From: Gammaproteobacteria bacterium
GTDB taxonomy: Bacteria > Pseudomonadota > Gammaproteobacteria > Thiohalomonadales > Thiohalomonadaceae
Assembly (NCBI GenBank): GCA_024709225.1
Contig: JANJXC010000073.1
Location: 55,877 to 119,876 of the forward strand
Length of the DNA: 64,000 nt
Reading direction: 5' to 3'
Part shown: in pieces, positions 21,962 through 30,977 of the stretch
Position numbering within the stretch: the stretch's first letter is position 1
Layout: every line of letters begins with the position of its first letter
Made by a program: the position numbers and the translations under genes
Notes under the pieces: generated by a model
What the model was told of the DNA's origin: nothing
Seen by the model: only the letters and a program-made list of their open reading frames with translations
Databases searched by the model: none

Positions 21962-22885
21962 ATGACACGTCGCCAGCGCCAGCGGGGCCGTGAAGTCAAC
22001 GGCATCCTGCTTCTTGATAAACCCATCGGCATTACCTCCAACGACGCCCTGCAGCAGGTCAAACGCCTGTTCGACGCGCGCAAGGCCGGTCATACCGGGA
22101 ATCTCGACCCCATGGCCACCGGGCTGCTGCCGCTGTGCCTGGGCGAGGCCACCAAGGTGTCGGCCTTCCTGCTCGACGCCGACAAGCGCTACCGCGGCAC
22201 CTGCAAGCTGGGGGTGCGTACCAATACCGGCGACGCCGACGGCGAGGCCATCGAGACCAGGCCGGTAGGGGAGTTCAGTGAGGCTCAGGTGCGTGAGGTC
22301 CTGGCGCGCTTTACCGGCGAGATCGAGCAGATCCCGCCCATGCACTCGGCCATCAAGCACCAGGGGCAGCCGCTGTACAAGCTGGCGCACCAGGGGCTGG
22401 AGGTGGAGCGCCAGCCGCGCCGGGTCACCATTTATGAACTGAGCCTGGTCCGCCTCGCAGGCGACGAGCTGGAAATCGACGTGCATTGCTCCAAGGGTAC
22501 CTATATCCGTACGCTTGCCGAGGAAATTGGCGCGGCCCTGGGTTGTGGCGCCCACCTCAACCAGCTGCGCCGCACCATGGCCGGCCCCTTCACCGAGGCG
22601 GGCATGGTGACCATGGACCAGCTCAAGCAACTGCTGCTGGAGGGGGGGCAGGCCGCCATCGACGGGCTGCTGCTGCCCATCGAGGGGGCCCTGGCCGGCT
22701 GGCCGGCCATCAATCTCACCGCCAACCTGGCCTATTACGTGCGGCAGGGACAGGCGGTGCAGGTGTCCCAGGCGCCTACCCAGGGCTGGGTACGCCTGAT
22801 CGGCCCGGAAGGGGATTTCATCGGCGTCGGCCACATTCTGGACGATGGCCGGGTCGCCCCGAAACGGCTGTTCCATGCCGCTTAA
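21962..22885 (+). CDS. truB: tRNA pseudouridine(55) synthase TruB
   Basis: TruB (307 aa) makes pseudouridine 55 in the T-loop of tRNAs. Motif I (LLLDKPIGITSNDALQQVK) and motif II with the catalytic Asp (GHTGNLDPMATGLLPLCLGEATK) are intact. YRGTCKLGVRTNTGDADG and GTYIRTLAEEIG are also present. The C-terminal region is the PUA-like domain typical of gammaproteobacterial TruB. It lies six bases after rbfA in the conserved order. Confidence 0.96.
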   Translation: MTRRQRQRGREVNGILLLDKPIGITSNDALQQVKRLFDARKAGHTGNLDPMATGLLPLCLGEATKVSAFLLDADKRYRGTCKLGVRTNTGDADGEAIETRPVGEFSEAQVREVLARFTGEIEQIPPMHSAIKHQGQPLYKLAHQGLEVERQPRRVTIYELSLVRLAGDELEIDVHCSKGTYIRTLAEEIGAALGCGAHLNQLRRTMAGPFTEAGMVTMDQLKQLLLEGGQAAIDGLLLPIEGALAGWPAINLTANLAYYVRQGQAVQVSQAPTQGWVRLIGPEGDFIGVGHILDDGRVAPKRLFHAA

Positions 22886-22899
22886 GTCCGTAATTCTGC

Positions 22900-22929
22900 T
22901 TGTTTACTTGTCCGGCGCACGGTTAAAAT
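22900..22929 (+). promoter_or_regulatory. Candidate internal promoter before rpsO
   Basis: TAAAAT at 22924-22929 is a good -10 box. An upstream TTGTTT lies 18 bp before it. The 85-bp truB-rpsO gap and the separate rpsO promoter known in E. coli support it; the -35 match is weak. Confidence 0.4.
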
Positions 22930-22970
22930 ACCGCGCTTAAACCTCACCCCAGTTTAGGAGTTGTAGTTAG

Positions 22971-23240
22971 ATGTCTCTGAACGCCACCCAGAAAGCTGAA
23001 ATCGTCCAGGATCACGGCAAGGCCGCGACCGACACCGGTTCCGCCGAAGTACAGATCGCCCTGCTGTCCGCCCGCATCGACGACCTGTCCGGCCACTTCA
23101 AGGAACACACCCACGATCACCACTCGCGCCAGGGTCTGCTGCGCATGGTGAGCAAGCGCCGCAAGCTGCTCGACTACCTGAAGGGTAAGGACATCGAGCG
23201 CTACCGCGCCATTGTTGCCCGCCTCGGTCTGCGCAAGTAA
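22971..23240 (+). CDS. rpsO: 30S ribosomal protein S15
   Basis: S15 (89 aa) is a primary 16S rRNA-binding protein in the central domain of the 30S subunit. The sequence [50 protein letters not shown] is the family core and length is exactly normal. TTTAGGAG precedes the ATG. S15 autoregulates its own mRNA in other bacteria; I did not resolve a pseudoknot here. pnp follows, the conserved neighbour. Confidence 0.98.
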   Translation: MSLNATQKAEIVQDHGKAATDTGSAEVQIALLSARIDDLSGHFKEHTHDHHSRQGLLRMVSKRRKLLDYLKGKDIERYRAIVARLGLRK

Positions 23241-23281
23241 TCCACGGCCGCACCGGCCCCGCCACCAGAAGGGAATACGAC

Positions 23282-25369
23282 GTGACTCCAGTTGTAAAAG
23301 AATTCAAATACGGCGATCGAACCGTTCGTCTGGAAACCGGCGAGATAGCACGTCAGGCCTCTGGCGCCGTCATGGTGAGCATGGGCGACACGGTGGTGCT
23401 GGTGACGGCTGTGGCCATTGCGGAGGCCGTGGAAGGCCGTGACTTCTTCCCCCTCACGGTCAACTACCAGGAGCGCACCTACGCGGCGGGCAAGATCCCC
23501 GGCGGTTTCTTCCGCCGTGAGGGCCGTCCCACCGAGAAGGAAACCCTGACCTCCCGCCTGATCGATCGTCCGCTGCGTCCGCTGTTCCCGGAAGGTTTTA
23601 CCAACGAAGTCCAGGTTATCGCCACCGTCGTGTCCCTGGACCCGGAGATCGATCCGGACATCCCGTCGATGATCGGTGCCTCCGCCGCCCTGTGCCTGGC
23701 CGGCGTGCCGTTCAAGGGCCCCATCGGCGGCGCCCGCGTCGGCTACAAGGATGGCCAGTACCTGCTCAACCCGAGCCTGACCGCCCTGCAGACCTCCGAG
23801 CTGGACCTGGTGGTGGCCGGTACCGCCAATGCCGTGCTGATGGTGGAGTCGGAGGCACGCGAGCTGTCGGAAGAGGTGATGCTGGGTGCGGTGATCTTCG
23901 GTCACGACCAGATGCAGACGGTGATCAAGGCGATCAACGAGCTGGTGGCGGAGGCCAAGGTCGCGTCCTGGAACTGGCAGGCGCCGGCGGCGGATACCAC
24001 CCTGAAGTCCCGCGTTGCTGAACTGGGTGAGGCTGCGTTCAGCGAGGCATACACCATCAAGGAAAAGCAGGCGCGCTACAGCCGCCTGAACGAGATCCGC
24101 AGCGGTATCATGAGCAAGCTCACCGGCGAAGGCGCCGATCCCTGCTTCCCGGCAGAGAAGGTGCGCGTGGCCATCGAGACCCTGGAATACAACACCGTGC
24201 GCGGCAGCATCCTGGCCGGCAAGCCGCGTATCGACGGCCGCGATACCCGCACCGTGCGTCCGATCACCATCCGTACCGGCGTACTGCCGCGTACCCACGG
24301 TTCCGCACTGTTCACCCGTGGCGAGACCCAGGCCCTGGTGGTGGCGACCCTGGGCACGGCCCGCGATGCGCAGGTCATCGATGCCATCGAAGGCGAGCGC
24401 AAAGAGTCGTTCATGCTGCACTACAACTTCCCGCCGTACTGCGTCGGCGAGACCGGCATGGTGGGCAGCCCGAAGCGCCGCGAGATCGGTCACGGCCGTC
24501 TGGCCAAGCGTGGCGTGCAGGCCGTGATGCCGACCATGGAGACCTTCCCCTACACCGTGCGTGTGGTGTCCGAGATCACCGAGTCCAACGGCTCCAGCTC
24601 CATGGCCTCGGTATGCGGCTCCAGCCTGGCGCTGATGGATGCCGGCGTGCCCGTCAAGGCACCGGTGGCCGGCGTGGCCATGGGCCTGATCAAGGAGGGC
24701 GACAAGTTCGCCATCCTCACCGACATCATGGGCGACGAGGATCACCTCGGCGACATGGACTTCAAGGTGGCCGGTACCGAAAGCGGCGTCAGCGCGCTGC
24801 AGATGGACATCAAGATCGACGGCATCACCCGCGAGATCATGGAAGCCGCCCTGAAGCAGGCGCGCGAAGGCCGCCTGCACATCCTCGGCGAGATGAACAA
24901 GGCGCTGTCCAAGCCGCGCGAGCAGATGTCCGATTTTGCGCCGCGCTACGAGACCTTCAAGATCAACCCGGACAAGATCCGCGACGTCATCGGCAAGGGC
25001 GGCGCCACCATCCGTGCCCTCACCGAGGAGACCGGCACCAGCATCGACATCAGCGATGACGGTACCGTCAAGATCGCCTCGGTGGACGGTGCCGCCGGCA
25101 AGGAAGCGCGCCGCCGCATCGAGCAGCTGACCGCCGACGTGGAAGTGGGCATGGTCTACGAAGGCCGCGTGGCCAAGCTGATGGACTTCGGCGCCTTCGT
25201 CACCATCCTGCCGGGCAAGGACGGTCTGGTGCATATCTCCCAGATTTCCGACGAGCGCGTCGAGAAGGTGAGCGACAAGCTGGCCGAAGGTGACCTGATC
25301 AAGGTGAAGGTGCTGGAAGTGGACAAGCAGGGGCGCATCCGCCTGTCCATGAAGGCGCTGGCGGAATAA
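23282..25369 (+). CDS. pnp: Polyribonucleotide nucleotidyltransferase (PNPase)
   Basis: PNPase (695 aa) is a phosphorolytic 3'-5' exoribonuclease of the RNA degradosome. Two RNase PH domains are visible: [32 protein letters not shown] in the first, and [19 protein letters not shown] with [19 protein letters not shown] in the catalytic second. Next come a KH domain ([16 protein letters not shown], near residue 570) and an S1 domain ([18 protein letters not shown], near 620-695). The start codon is GTG with AGAAGGGAA upstream. Length is normal. Confidence 0.97.
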   Translation: MTPVVKEFKYGDRTVRLETGEIARQASGAVMVSMGDTVVLVTAVAIAEAVEGRDFFPLTVNYQERTYAAGKIPGGFFRREGRPTEKETLTSRLIDRPLRPLFPEGFTNEVQVIATVVSLDPEIDPDIPSMIGASAALCLAGVPFKGPIGGARVGYKDGQYLLNPSLTALQTSELDLVVAGTANAVLMVESEARELSEEVMLGAVIFGHDQMQTVIKAINELVAEAKVASWNWQAPAADTTLKSRVAELGEAAFSEAYTIKEKQARYSRLNEIRSGIMSKLTGEGADPCFPAEKVRVAIETLEYNTVRGSILAGKPRIDGRDTRTVRPITIRTGVLPRTHGSALFTRGETQALVVATLGTARDAQVIDAIEGERKESFMLHYNFPPYCVGETGMVGSPKRREIGHGRLAKRGVQAVMPTMETFPYTVRVVSEITESNGSSSMASVCGSSLALMDAGVPVKAPVAGVAMGLIKEGDKFAILTDIMGDEDHLGDMDFKVAGTESGVSALQMDIKIDGITREIMEAALKQAREGRLHILGEMNKALSKPREQMSDFAPRYETFKINPDKIRDVIGKGGATIRALTEETGTSIDISDDGTVKIASVDGAAGKEARRRIEQLTADVEVGMVYEGRVAKLMDFGAFVTILPGKDGLVHISQISDERVEKVSDKLAEGDLIKVKVLEVDKQGRIRLSMKALAE

Positions 25370-25395
25370 ATCTCCGCGCCGAAAGCAATGCACGG

Positions 25396-25419
25396 AAGGG
25401 GCCGCAAGGCCCCTTTTGT
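25396..25419 (+). terminator. Terminator after pnp
   Basis: AAGGGGCC-GCAA-GGCCCCTT followed by TTGTTT forms an eight-pair hairpin with a GNRA-type loop, 27 bases after the pnp stop. It ends the metY-pnp operon. Confidence 0.9.
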
Positions 25420-25471
25420 TTGTGCAGTGCCCCAGGCCTGCCGTGCATAAGGCGCACACACGCACAATTTC

Positions 25472-26014
25472 ATGGAACGACTGTATAAATTCAGCGACTT
25501 CTTCACCCCCCACCTGCGCCTGATCCTGGCGCTGCTGTGTGCTGCCCTGACGCTGATGTTGGTCTCCCATGCCTCTCCCTGGACGGCCGCACCGCTGCTG
25601 TGCGCGCTGCTGCTGCTGTGGGACTACATCCGCAACAGCGGTGTATGGATCGGTTTTCGCGCCTTCCGCCAGGGCCATCTGCCACGCGTGCGGCGCAGCC
25701 TGGCGAGCGTGCGCTGGCCGCAGTTGCTGTCGCGCCGCAGTCGCGCCTATTACCACTGGCTGCGCGGGGTGCTGGAGGCCGCCGACGGCCGCCTGCAGGC
25801 GGCGCGGGTGCACCTGCTGGTGGCGGCGACCGGCGCCCTGCGCACCGAGAATGATCGCAGCCTGGTGCAATGCCTGCTGGCGGAACTGGCCCTGCAGGAA
25901 GGCAACAACACGGCAGCGGCGGAGCATGTGCGCCTGGCCAATGCGCTGGGACATCATGGCGAGGTGGCGCGCATCATCACCGCCTTGCGGAGGCGGCTGG
26001 ATGGCCCGGCCTGA
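25472..26014 (+). CDS. Hypothetical membrane protein with TPR-like helical domain
   Basis: This 180-aa protein has two adjacent hydrophobic segments (about residues 14-31 and 35-52), then a cytoplasmic helical region. That region resembles tetratricopeptide-like helix pairs (RAYYHWLRGVLEAADGRLQAARVHLLVAA and LLAELALQEGNNTAAAEHVRLANALG). I do not recognise a named family. It overlaps the following STAS-like gene by 14 bp, so the two are probably translated together. No ribosome-binding sequence is obvious at the ATG. Confidence 0.7.
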   Translation: MERLYKFSDFFTPHLRLILALLCAALTLMLVSHASPWTAAPLLCALLLLWDYIRNSGVWIGFRAFRQGHLPRVRRSLASVRWPQLLSRRSRAYYHWLRGVLEAADGRLQAARVHLLVAATGALRTENDRSLVQCLLAELALQEGNNTAAAEHVRLANALGHHGEVARIITALRRRLDGPA

Positions 26015-26333
26015 AACCTGGTGCCGACTGGAGGATGCGACGCTGCGCCTGCATGGTGAGCTGGATGCGACGGGCATTCCCGCTTTTGCGGCGGAGATTG
26101 CTGCACTGCAGCCCATGTCCGGTCCACTGCTGCTCGAGTTGGCTGATTTCGATATCGCCGACGGCATGGCGGCGGTGGCCGCCGTCAACGCCGTCCGTCA
26201 CCTGGCACGTGGTCGCCATCTTGTGCTGCGGGCCGCGCCGCAGTTGCTGGCCCACAATCTGTATCGTGTCGGCGACCTGGAAGGCGGCAGCCTGGTGCTG
26301 GAGGCGACCCGTGAGGAAGAACCCTTCGGTTGA
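26001..26333 (+). CDS. STAS-domain-like protein
   Basis: This 110-aa protein has the pattern of a STAS (anti-sigma-factor antagonist-like) domain. LRLHGELDATGIPAFAAEIAAL is followed by LLLELADFDIADGMAAVAAVNAVRHLARG and LVLRAAPQLLAHNLYRVG. The Ser/Thr phosphorylated in classic antagonists appears replaced (FDIADGMAAVAA), so it may be a STAS domain without phospho-switching, as in lipid-transport proteins. The ATG lies inside the end of the preceding gene, behind GGAGGCGG. The long tracked ORF starting at 25569 is a shadow of that gene. Function unknown. Confidence 0.65.
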   Translation: MARPETWCRLEDATLRLHGELDATGIPAFAAEIAALQPMSGPLLLELADFDIADGMAAVAAVNAVRHLARGRHLVLRAAPQLLAHNLYRVGDLEGGSLVLEATREEEPFG

Positions 26334-26505
26334 GCCAGCCCCGGCGTAGCTGTCGCGGTGGATACGGTTTGGCTAAAATCGACGCGGTACATCAGCGCGC
26401 TGTCGAGGCGCATCGCGTCGCCCGGGCGCTACTGTGCGGGCACCGCATGGTATGGCAGCGTCCTGATGTCTTCGCCCGCTGTCGCTACTCGCGAGGAAAA
26501 TGACC

Positions 26506-27084
26506 ATGGCACTGACCCCTTCCACCATGCTGGAGCTGGGTACCCCGGCGCCGGATTTCGATTTGCCGGAGCCGGCCAGCGGCGGCACAGTCAGCCGCCG
26601 GCAGTTTGCCGGCCGGCCGCTGCTGGTGGTGTTTACCTGCAATCATTGCCCCTATGTCAAACATATCGCGGACGCCTTTGACGACTTTGCCCGCGAGTTC
26701 CAGGGGCGCGGCCTCGCGGTGGTGGCGATCAGCGCCAACGACCCGGCTCACCGGGCCGAAGACGGCCCGGAATTCATGGCGGCGCAGGCCCGCGCCCGCG
26801 GCAACCCGTATCCCTATCTGTTCGACGCCAGCCAGGCGGTGGCCAAGGCCTACCGCGCAGCTTGCACGCCGGATTTCTTTCTGTTCGATGCGACGCACCG
26901 CCTGGTCTACCGCGGTCAGTTCGACGACAGCCGGCCAGGCAACAGCCGTCCGGTGACCGGCAGCGACTTGCGCGATGCAGTGCAGGCGTTGCTGGCCGGC
27001 GTGCCGCTAACTGAGGAGCAGCGCCCCAGCATCGGCTGCAACATCAAGTGGCAGCCGGGCAATGAGCCGGATTACTTTGGTTGA
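26506..27084 (+). CDS. Thioredoxin-fold redoxin family protein
   Basis: This 192-aa cytosolic protein belongs to the AhpC/TSA-redoxin superfamily. APDFDLPEPASGGTVS is the usual N-terminal strand motif. VVFTCNHCPYVKHIAD holds a CxxC active site, and CTPDFFLFDATHRLVYRGQFDDSRP is the cis-Pro region. The C-terminal SIGCNIKWQPGNEP is typical of this thioredoxin subgroup. The subgroup's substrate is unknown. ATG 26500 is possible, but 26506 has better spacing from GCGAGGAAA. Confidence 0.85.
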   Translation: MALTPSTMLELGTPAPDFDLPEPASGGTVSRRQFAGRPLLVVFTCNHCPYVKHIADAFDDFAREFQGRGLAVVAISANDPAHRAEDGPEFMAAQARARGNPYPYLFDASQAVAKAYRAACTPDFFLFDATHRLVYRGQFDDSRPGNSRPVTGSDLRDAVQALLAGVPLTEEQRPSIGCNIKWQPGNEPDYFG

Positions 27085-27094
27085 TGAGGCTGTC

Positions 27095-27111
27095 TGATCT
27101 CGCATAGATCA
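27095..27111. promoter_or_regulatory. Palindrome TGATCT-N5-AGATCA
   Basis: A perfect six-base inverted repeat lies 11 bp after the redoxin gene and about 235 bp before the GGDEF-EAL gene. It could be an operator. It does not fit the FNR/ANR box (TTGAT-N4-ATCAA), because the spacing is wrong. The rest of the 263-bp gap shows nothing clear. Confidence 0.25.
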
Positions 27112-27347
27112 AAAAACATGCCTGCATATCGTGTACATCACCGTGCTGCAGGACGGTTGCGCCGGCCTTGCATTGCACGGCTGTAAACCGTGGCGTAGAC
27201 TCAAAACAGTGAGCAGCTCCGCGGTTAACTTAATGCTCATGCGGCGCAGGCAGACGTACCACACGACGTTCGCCGGCGCGGGCCGGACAATAACCAATAA
27301 AGTAACCGGGCGGGCGCGGCGCACGGCGTAGCGGTGCGGGTGCGTCC

Positions 27348-30233
27348 ATGCGTTTGCAGACCAAGTTGCTGGCGGTATTCGGTGCGGTGTTCCTCAGTCT
27401 TTATCTGGCTGTGGAGTACCACCAATATCGGCAGAATCGCGCCGCCATCGTCGCGCAGCTGCTCGACGAGGCCGAAGTGATCGCCGGAACCCTGCAGGCC
27501 GTGCGCCGGGTCTATCAGCATCAGTTCATTGCCAGCGGTCTGCCGGTGAACGATGCCACCATCGGTTTTCTTCCTGCCCATGCCATGCCGCGCATCTCCG
27601 CAGAATTTCTGCACTTCGTACGTACCGGCCTGTCATTCAACAATGTCTCCGATCGCGCGCGCAATGCGCACAATGCGGCGGACAGTGTCGAGCTCGAGGC
27701 CATCAATTATTTCCGCGCTGATGTGGAGGCAACCTCGCGCATGGTGCCGTTCACCAGCGCCGATGGACGCCATTTCTACCATTACGCCAAGCCGTTGCGC
27801 ATCGAGCAGTACTGCCTGCAATGTCATGGCAGCAGGCAGGATGCGCCGGACACCATACGCGCACAGTATGACAGCGGATTTGACTATCAACTGGGCGATG
27901 TGCGGGGCATTCTCAGCATAAAATTGCCGGCCGATGAGCTGGAAAAACGTGTGGCTGCACGCCAGTACCGCGAGATGGGAACGCGACTGGCGGTGTTTGC
28001 CGCGGCCTTTGTGCTGCTGTCCCTCTTGCTCAAGCATGTGGTGGTGCGTCGGTTGGCGCAGCTCAAGGGGCAGATGCAACGTCTGCGCGACGGGGACTAT
28101 GCCGCACGGGTCTCCCTGGCCGGGGAGGATGAGCTGGCCGAGCTGGCCCAGTCCTTCAATGCCATGGCTGATGCCGTCGCCGCCGGCAATACCCAGATAG
28201 AACATGAGCGCGTGTTTTTGCAGACCGTCATCGACGGTGCCCTCGACCCCATCATGGTGATCGCCGACGATTACCAGGTGTTGATGATGAACCGGGCGGC
28301 GCGGCGCTATTTGCGGCACGGTGAGGATTTGCCGCTGCGCTGCCACCGGGTGTCGCACAACCAGGATCAGCCCTGTGGCGGCAACGGCCACCCCTGCCCG
28401 CTGGACGAGGTGCGGCGCACCCTGCGGCCGGTGACCATGGTGCATGAACATGTACTGGCCGATGGCAGCCGCCGCCTGTTCGAACTGGAGGCGACGCCGC
28501 TGCTGGATGAACGCGGCACCTTCAAGGGCATCATCGAAACCTCACGCGATATCACCGATCGTGTGCGTGCGGAGGAACGCCTGCGCAAGCTGTCGCAGGC
28601 GGTGGAGCAGAGCCCGGTATCGGTGATCATCACCGATCTGAACGGCGCCATCGAATACGTCAATCCAAAATTCGAAGAGGTGACCGGTTACCGGCTGGAA
28701 GAAGTGCAGGGCAGCAATCCGCGCGTGCTCAAGAGCGGCCATACCGCCTCGGCCGAGTACCGTACCTTGTGGGAGACCATCAAGCGCGGCGATATCTGGC
28801 GCGGCGAATTCCTTAACCGGCGCAAGAACGGTGAATTGTTCTGGGAATACGCCTCCATCTCCCCCATCCGCAACGCGCAGGGTGACGTGGACCATTTCCT
28901 GGCGGTCAAGGAAGACATCACGGTGCGCAAGGAGTACGAACAGCGGCTGTTGCATCAGGAGAGCTACGATGCCCTCACGGAGCTGCCCAATCGCATGCTG
29001 GCGGCCGACCGCGTTGGTCAGGCGGTGGTGCATGCGCGGCGTGAAGGGCGCCGGGTCGGTGTGGTGTCACTGTACCTCGATAACTTCAAGAACATCAACG
29101 ACAGCCTCGGACACGGCAGCGGTGATGAAGTGCTGCTGCAGCTGGCGCGCCGCCTCGTCGCGGCCATGCGCGAGGGGGATACGGTGGCCCGTCTCGGCGG
29201 CGACGAATTCCTCATCGTATTGGCCGAGCTGGCGACGCCCGAGGACGCCGAGCGCGTGCTGGACAAGGTGCGGACGGTGTTTGAACGGCCGTTCCTGGTG
29301 GAGGACAAGAGTATTTACCTCACCCCCAGCATGGGGGTGACCGTGGCGCCTGACGACAGCGAGGATGTGCATATTCTGTTGCGCAATGCCGATGCCGCGC
29401 TGCATCGTGCCAAGGAATTGGGACGCAACATGACGCAGTTCTTTACCCCGGAGATGAATGAGCGCGCCATCAAGCGGCTGGAGCTGGAACTGCAGCTGCG
29501 TCATGCCCAGGAGCGCGGCGAGCTGTCGCTGCATTATCAGCCGCAGGTGATCAGCGGCAGCGGACGGGTGATCGGCGCCGAGGCCCTGTTGCGCTGGCAG
29601 CATCCGTCGTTTGGCGCCGTCAGTCCCGAGCGCTTCATTCCGTTGGCCGAGGAGACCGGTCTGATTGTGTCCATGGGGCGCTGGGTTCTGGAAACGGCTT
29701 GCCGCGAGGCGGTTGCCTGGCCGCAGCCGCTGCGGGTGAGCGTGAATGTTTCCTCACGCCAATTCCGCGACGGCGACCTGGTGGAAACGGTGTTGCAGGT
29801 GCTGAACGATACCGGTCTGGCGCCGGAGCGGCTGGAGCTGGAGGTGACCGAAAGCCTGCTGCTGCAGGATATGGAGGGGACGGCGCAGATCCTCGAGCGC
29901 CTGCAGTTGCTCGGTGTGCGCATCGCCCTGGATGACTTCGGTACCGGCTATTCTTCGCTCTCCTACCTCAAGCGTTTTCCCTTTGGGGTGCTCAAGATCG
30001 ATCGCAGTTTCGTCAACGATATCATCGATGACCCCGATGATGCGGCGTTATGCGAGGCCATTATCCAGATGGCACATGTGCTCAATCTCAAGGTGATTGC
30101 CGAGGGCGTGGAAACGGCTGAACAGATGGAATACCTCGCGGCCCGCGGTGTCGATCTGGTGCAAGGTTATTACTACAGCCGGCCCCTGCCGGCCGCGGAG
30201 TTCCTGCTCTATCTGGCGCGAAATGACCAGTGA
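27348..30233 (+). CDS. CxxCH-sensor PAS-GGDEF-EAL cyclic-di-GMP signalling protein
   Basis: This 961-aa membrane protein makes or degrades cyclic di-GMP. A hydrophobic helix (about 3-22) anchors an extracytoplasmic sensor resembling DUF3365. It carries YCLQCHGS (near residue 155), a CxxCH c-type haem attachment motif. A second helix (about 208-225) leads to HAMP (LKGQMQRLRDGDY), then two PAS domains (about 275-400 and 405-530). The GGDEF domain has an intact RLGGDEF near 616, and the EAL domain has GAEALLRW near 743 and DDFGTGYSSLSYL. Both catalytic motifs look complete, so it could be bifunctional. Haem suggests redox, oxygen or NO sensing (inference). Confidence 0.88.
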   Translation: MRLQTKLLAVFGAVFLSLYLAVEYHQYRQNRAAIVAQLLDEAEVIAGTLQAVRRVYQHQFIASGLPVNDATIGFLPAHAMPRISAEFLHFVRTGLSFNNVSDRARNAHNAADSVELEAINYFRADVEATSRMVPFTSADGRHFYHYAKPLRIEQYCLQCHGSRQDAPDTIRAQYDSGFDYQLGDVRGILSIKLPADELEKRVAARQYREMGTRLAVFAAAFVLLSLLLKHVVVRRLAQLKGQMQRLRDGDYAARVSLAGEDELAELAQSFNAMADAVAAGNTQIEHERVFLQTVIDGALDPIMVIADDYQVLMMNRAARRYLRHGEDLPLRCHRVSHNQDQPCGGNGHPCPLDEVRRTLRPVTMVHEHVLADGSRRLFELEATPLLDERGTFKGIIETSRDITDRVRAEERLRKLSQAVEQSPVSVIITDLNGAIEYVNPKFEEVTGYRLEEVQGSNPRVLKSGHTASAEYRTLWETIKRGDIWRGEFLNRRKNGELFWEYASISPIRNAQGDVDHFLAVKEDITVRKEYEQRLLHQESYDALTELPNRMLAADRVGQAVVHARREGRRVGVVSLYLDNFKNINDSLGHGSGDEVLLQLARRLVAAMREGDTVARLGGDEFLIVLAELATPEDAERVLDKVRTVFERPFLVEDKSIYLTPSMGVTVAPDDSEDVHILLRNADAALHRAKELGRNMTQFFTPEMNERAIKRLELELQLRHAQERGELSLHYQPQVISGSGRVIGAEALLRWQHPSFGAVSPERFIPLAEETGLIVSMGRWVLETACREAVAWPQPLRVSVNVSSRQFRDGDLVETVLQVLNDTGLAPERLELEVTESLLLQDMEGTAQILERLQLLGVRIALDDFGTGYSSLSYLKRFPFGVLKIDRSFVNDIIDDPDDAALCEAIIQMAHVLNLKVIAEGVETAEQMEYLAARGVDLVQGYYYSRPLPAAEFLLYLARNDQ

Positions 30234-30320
30234 CAAGTGGCAGATGTTTTTATGTCAACTTGAAACTGTTTCGGCTCCGGCGTAGCCTGCAATTCATTCG
30301 ATGAATTACCTTGATGCACC

Positions 30321-30911
30321 ATGGGAAAATCACACGACATCCGCCGTCAGGAAATCGTCGAGGCGACCCTTGCACTGGCGGCCGAGCAGGGATTGAGGAA
30401 TCTCACTACCCAGGCCATCGCCGAGCGGGTGGGCATCGCGCAGCCGACGATCTTCCGCCATTTCGCCAGCCGTGATGCCATCTTTGCTGCCGTGATCGGC
30501 TGGGTGGCGGAAAACCTGTTTTACGTGCTGGAGCAGCTGGAGCACGATCCGGCTCCGCCGGACGAGCGGCTGCGCCGCCTGCTGCAAAGACAACTGGCTT
30601 TCATCGGCAAGCGTCGCGGCATCCCGCGGGTGGTGTTTTCCGACCGCCTGCAAGTGGAGTCGCCGGCACTCAAGGCAGCGGTGCGCGAGATCTACCAGCA
30701 TCTGCTCGGCCGCATCGCCCGCTTGCTGGAGGAGGGGCGGACGTGCGGCTGTTTCCGCGCCGATCTCCAGCCGGAGCAGGATGCGCGCTACATCGGGGCC
30801 CTGTTGCAGGGGACGATCATGCGCTGGTCGGTGCAGGATTTCTCCTTTCCCCTGGAGGATGAGGCCGAGGCGTTGTGGCGTTTTCTGTGGCCGGCACTGG
30901 AGCGGCGCTAA
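30321..30911 (+). CDS. TetR/AcrR family transcriptional regulator
   Basis: This 196-aa regulator has an N-terminal helix-turn-helix (RRQEIVEATLALAAEQGLRNLTTQAIAERVGIAQPTIFRHFASRDAIFAAV, about 8-55), which is clearly TetR type. The all-helical C-terminal ligand/dimer domain has no recognisable ligand signature. It lies before the MBL/beta-CASP gene in the same direction (66 bp gap) and may control itself or that gene. The effector is unknown. Confidence 0.88.
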   Translation: MGKSHDIRRQEIVEATLALAAEQGLRNLTTQAIAERVGIAQPTIFRHFASRDAIFAAVIGWVAENLFYVLEQLEHDPAPPDERLRRLLQRQLAFIGKRRGIPRVVFSDRLQVESPALKAAVREIYQHLLGRIARLLEEGRTCGCFRADLQPEQDARYIGALLQGTIMRWSVQDFSFPLEDEAEALWRFLWPALERR

Positions 30912-30977
30912 GGCCATGTCCCGGCCCGGCTGTTCCGGCCCTGGCGGCACCTACCCCTTGGATTTGCGAGTGAGCCT

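Noticed and set aside
23201-26188. 995-aa ORF on the minus strand
   Set aside because: It is a shadow of pnp and the following genes; pnp has full family motifs in the other frame.
27095-27111. FNR/ANR site
   Set aside because: The inverted repeat TGATCT-N5-AGATCA lacks the TTGAT-N4-ATCAA spacing.
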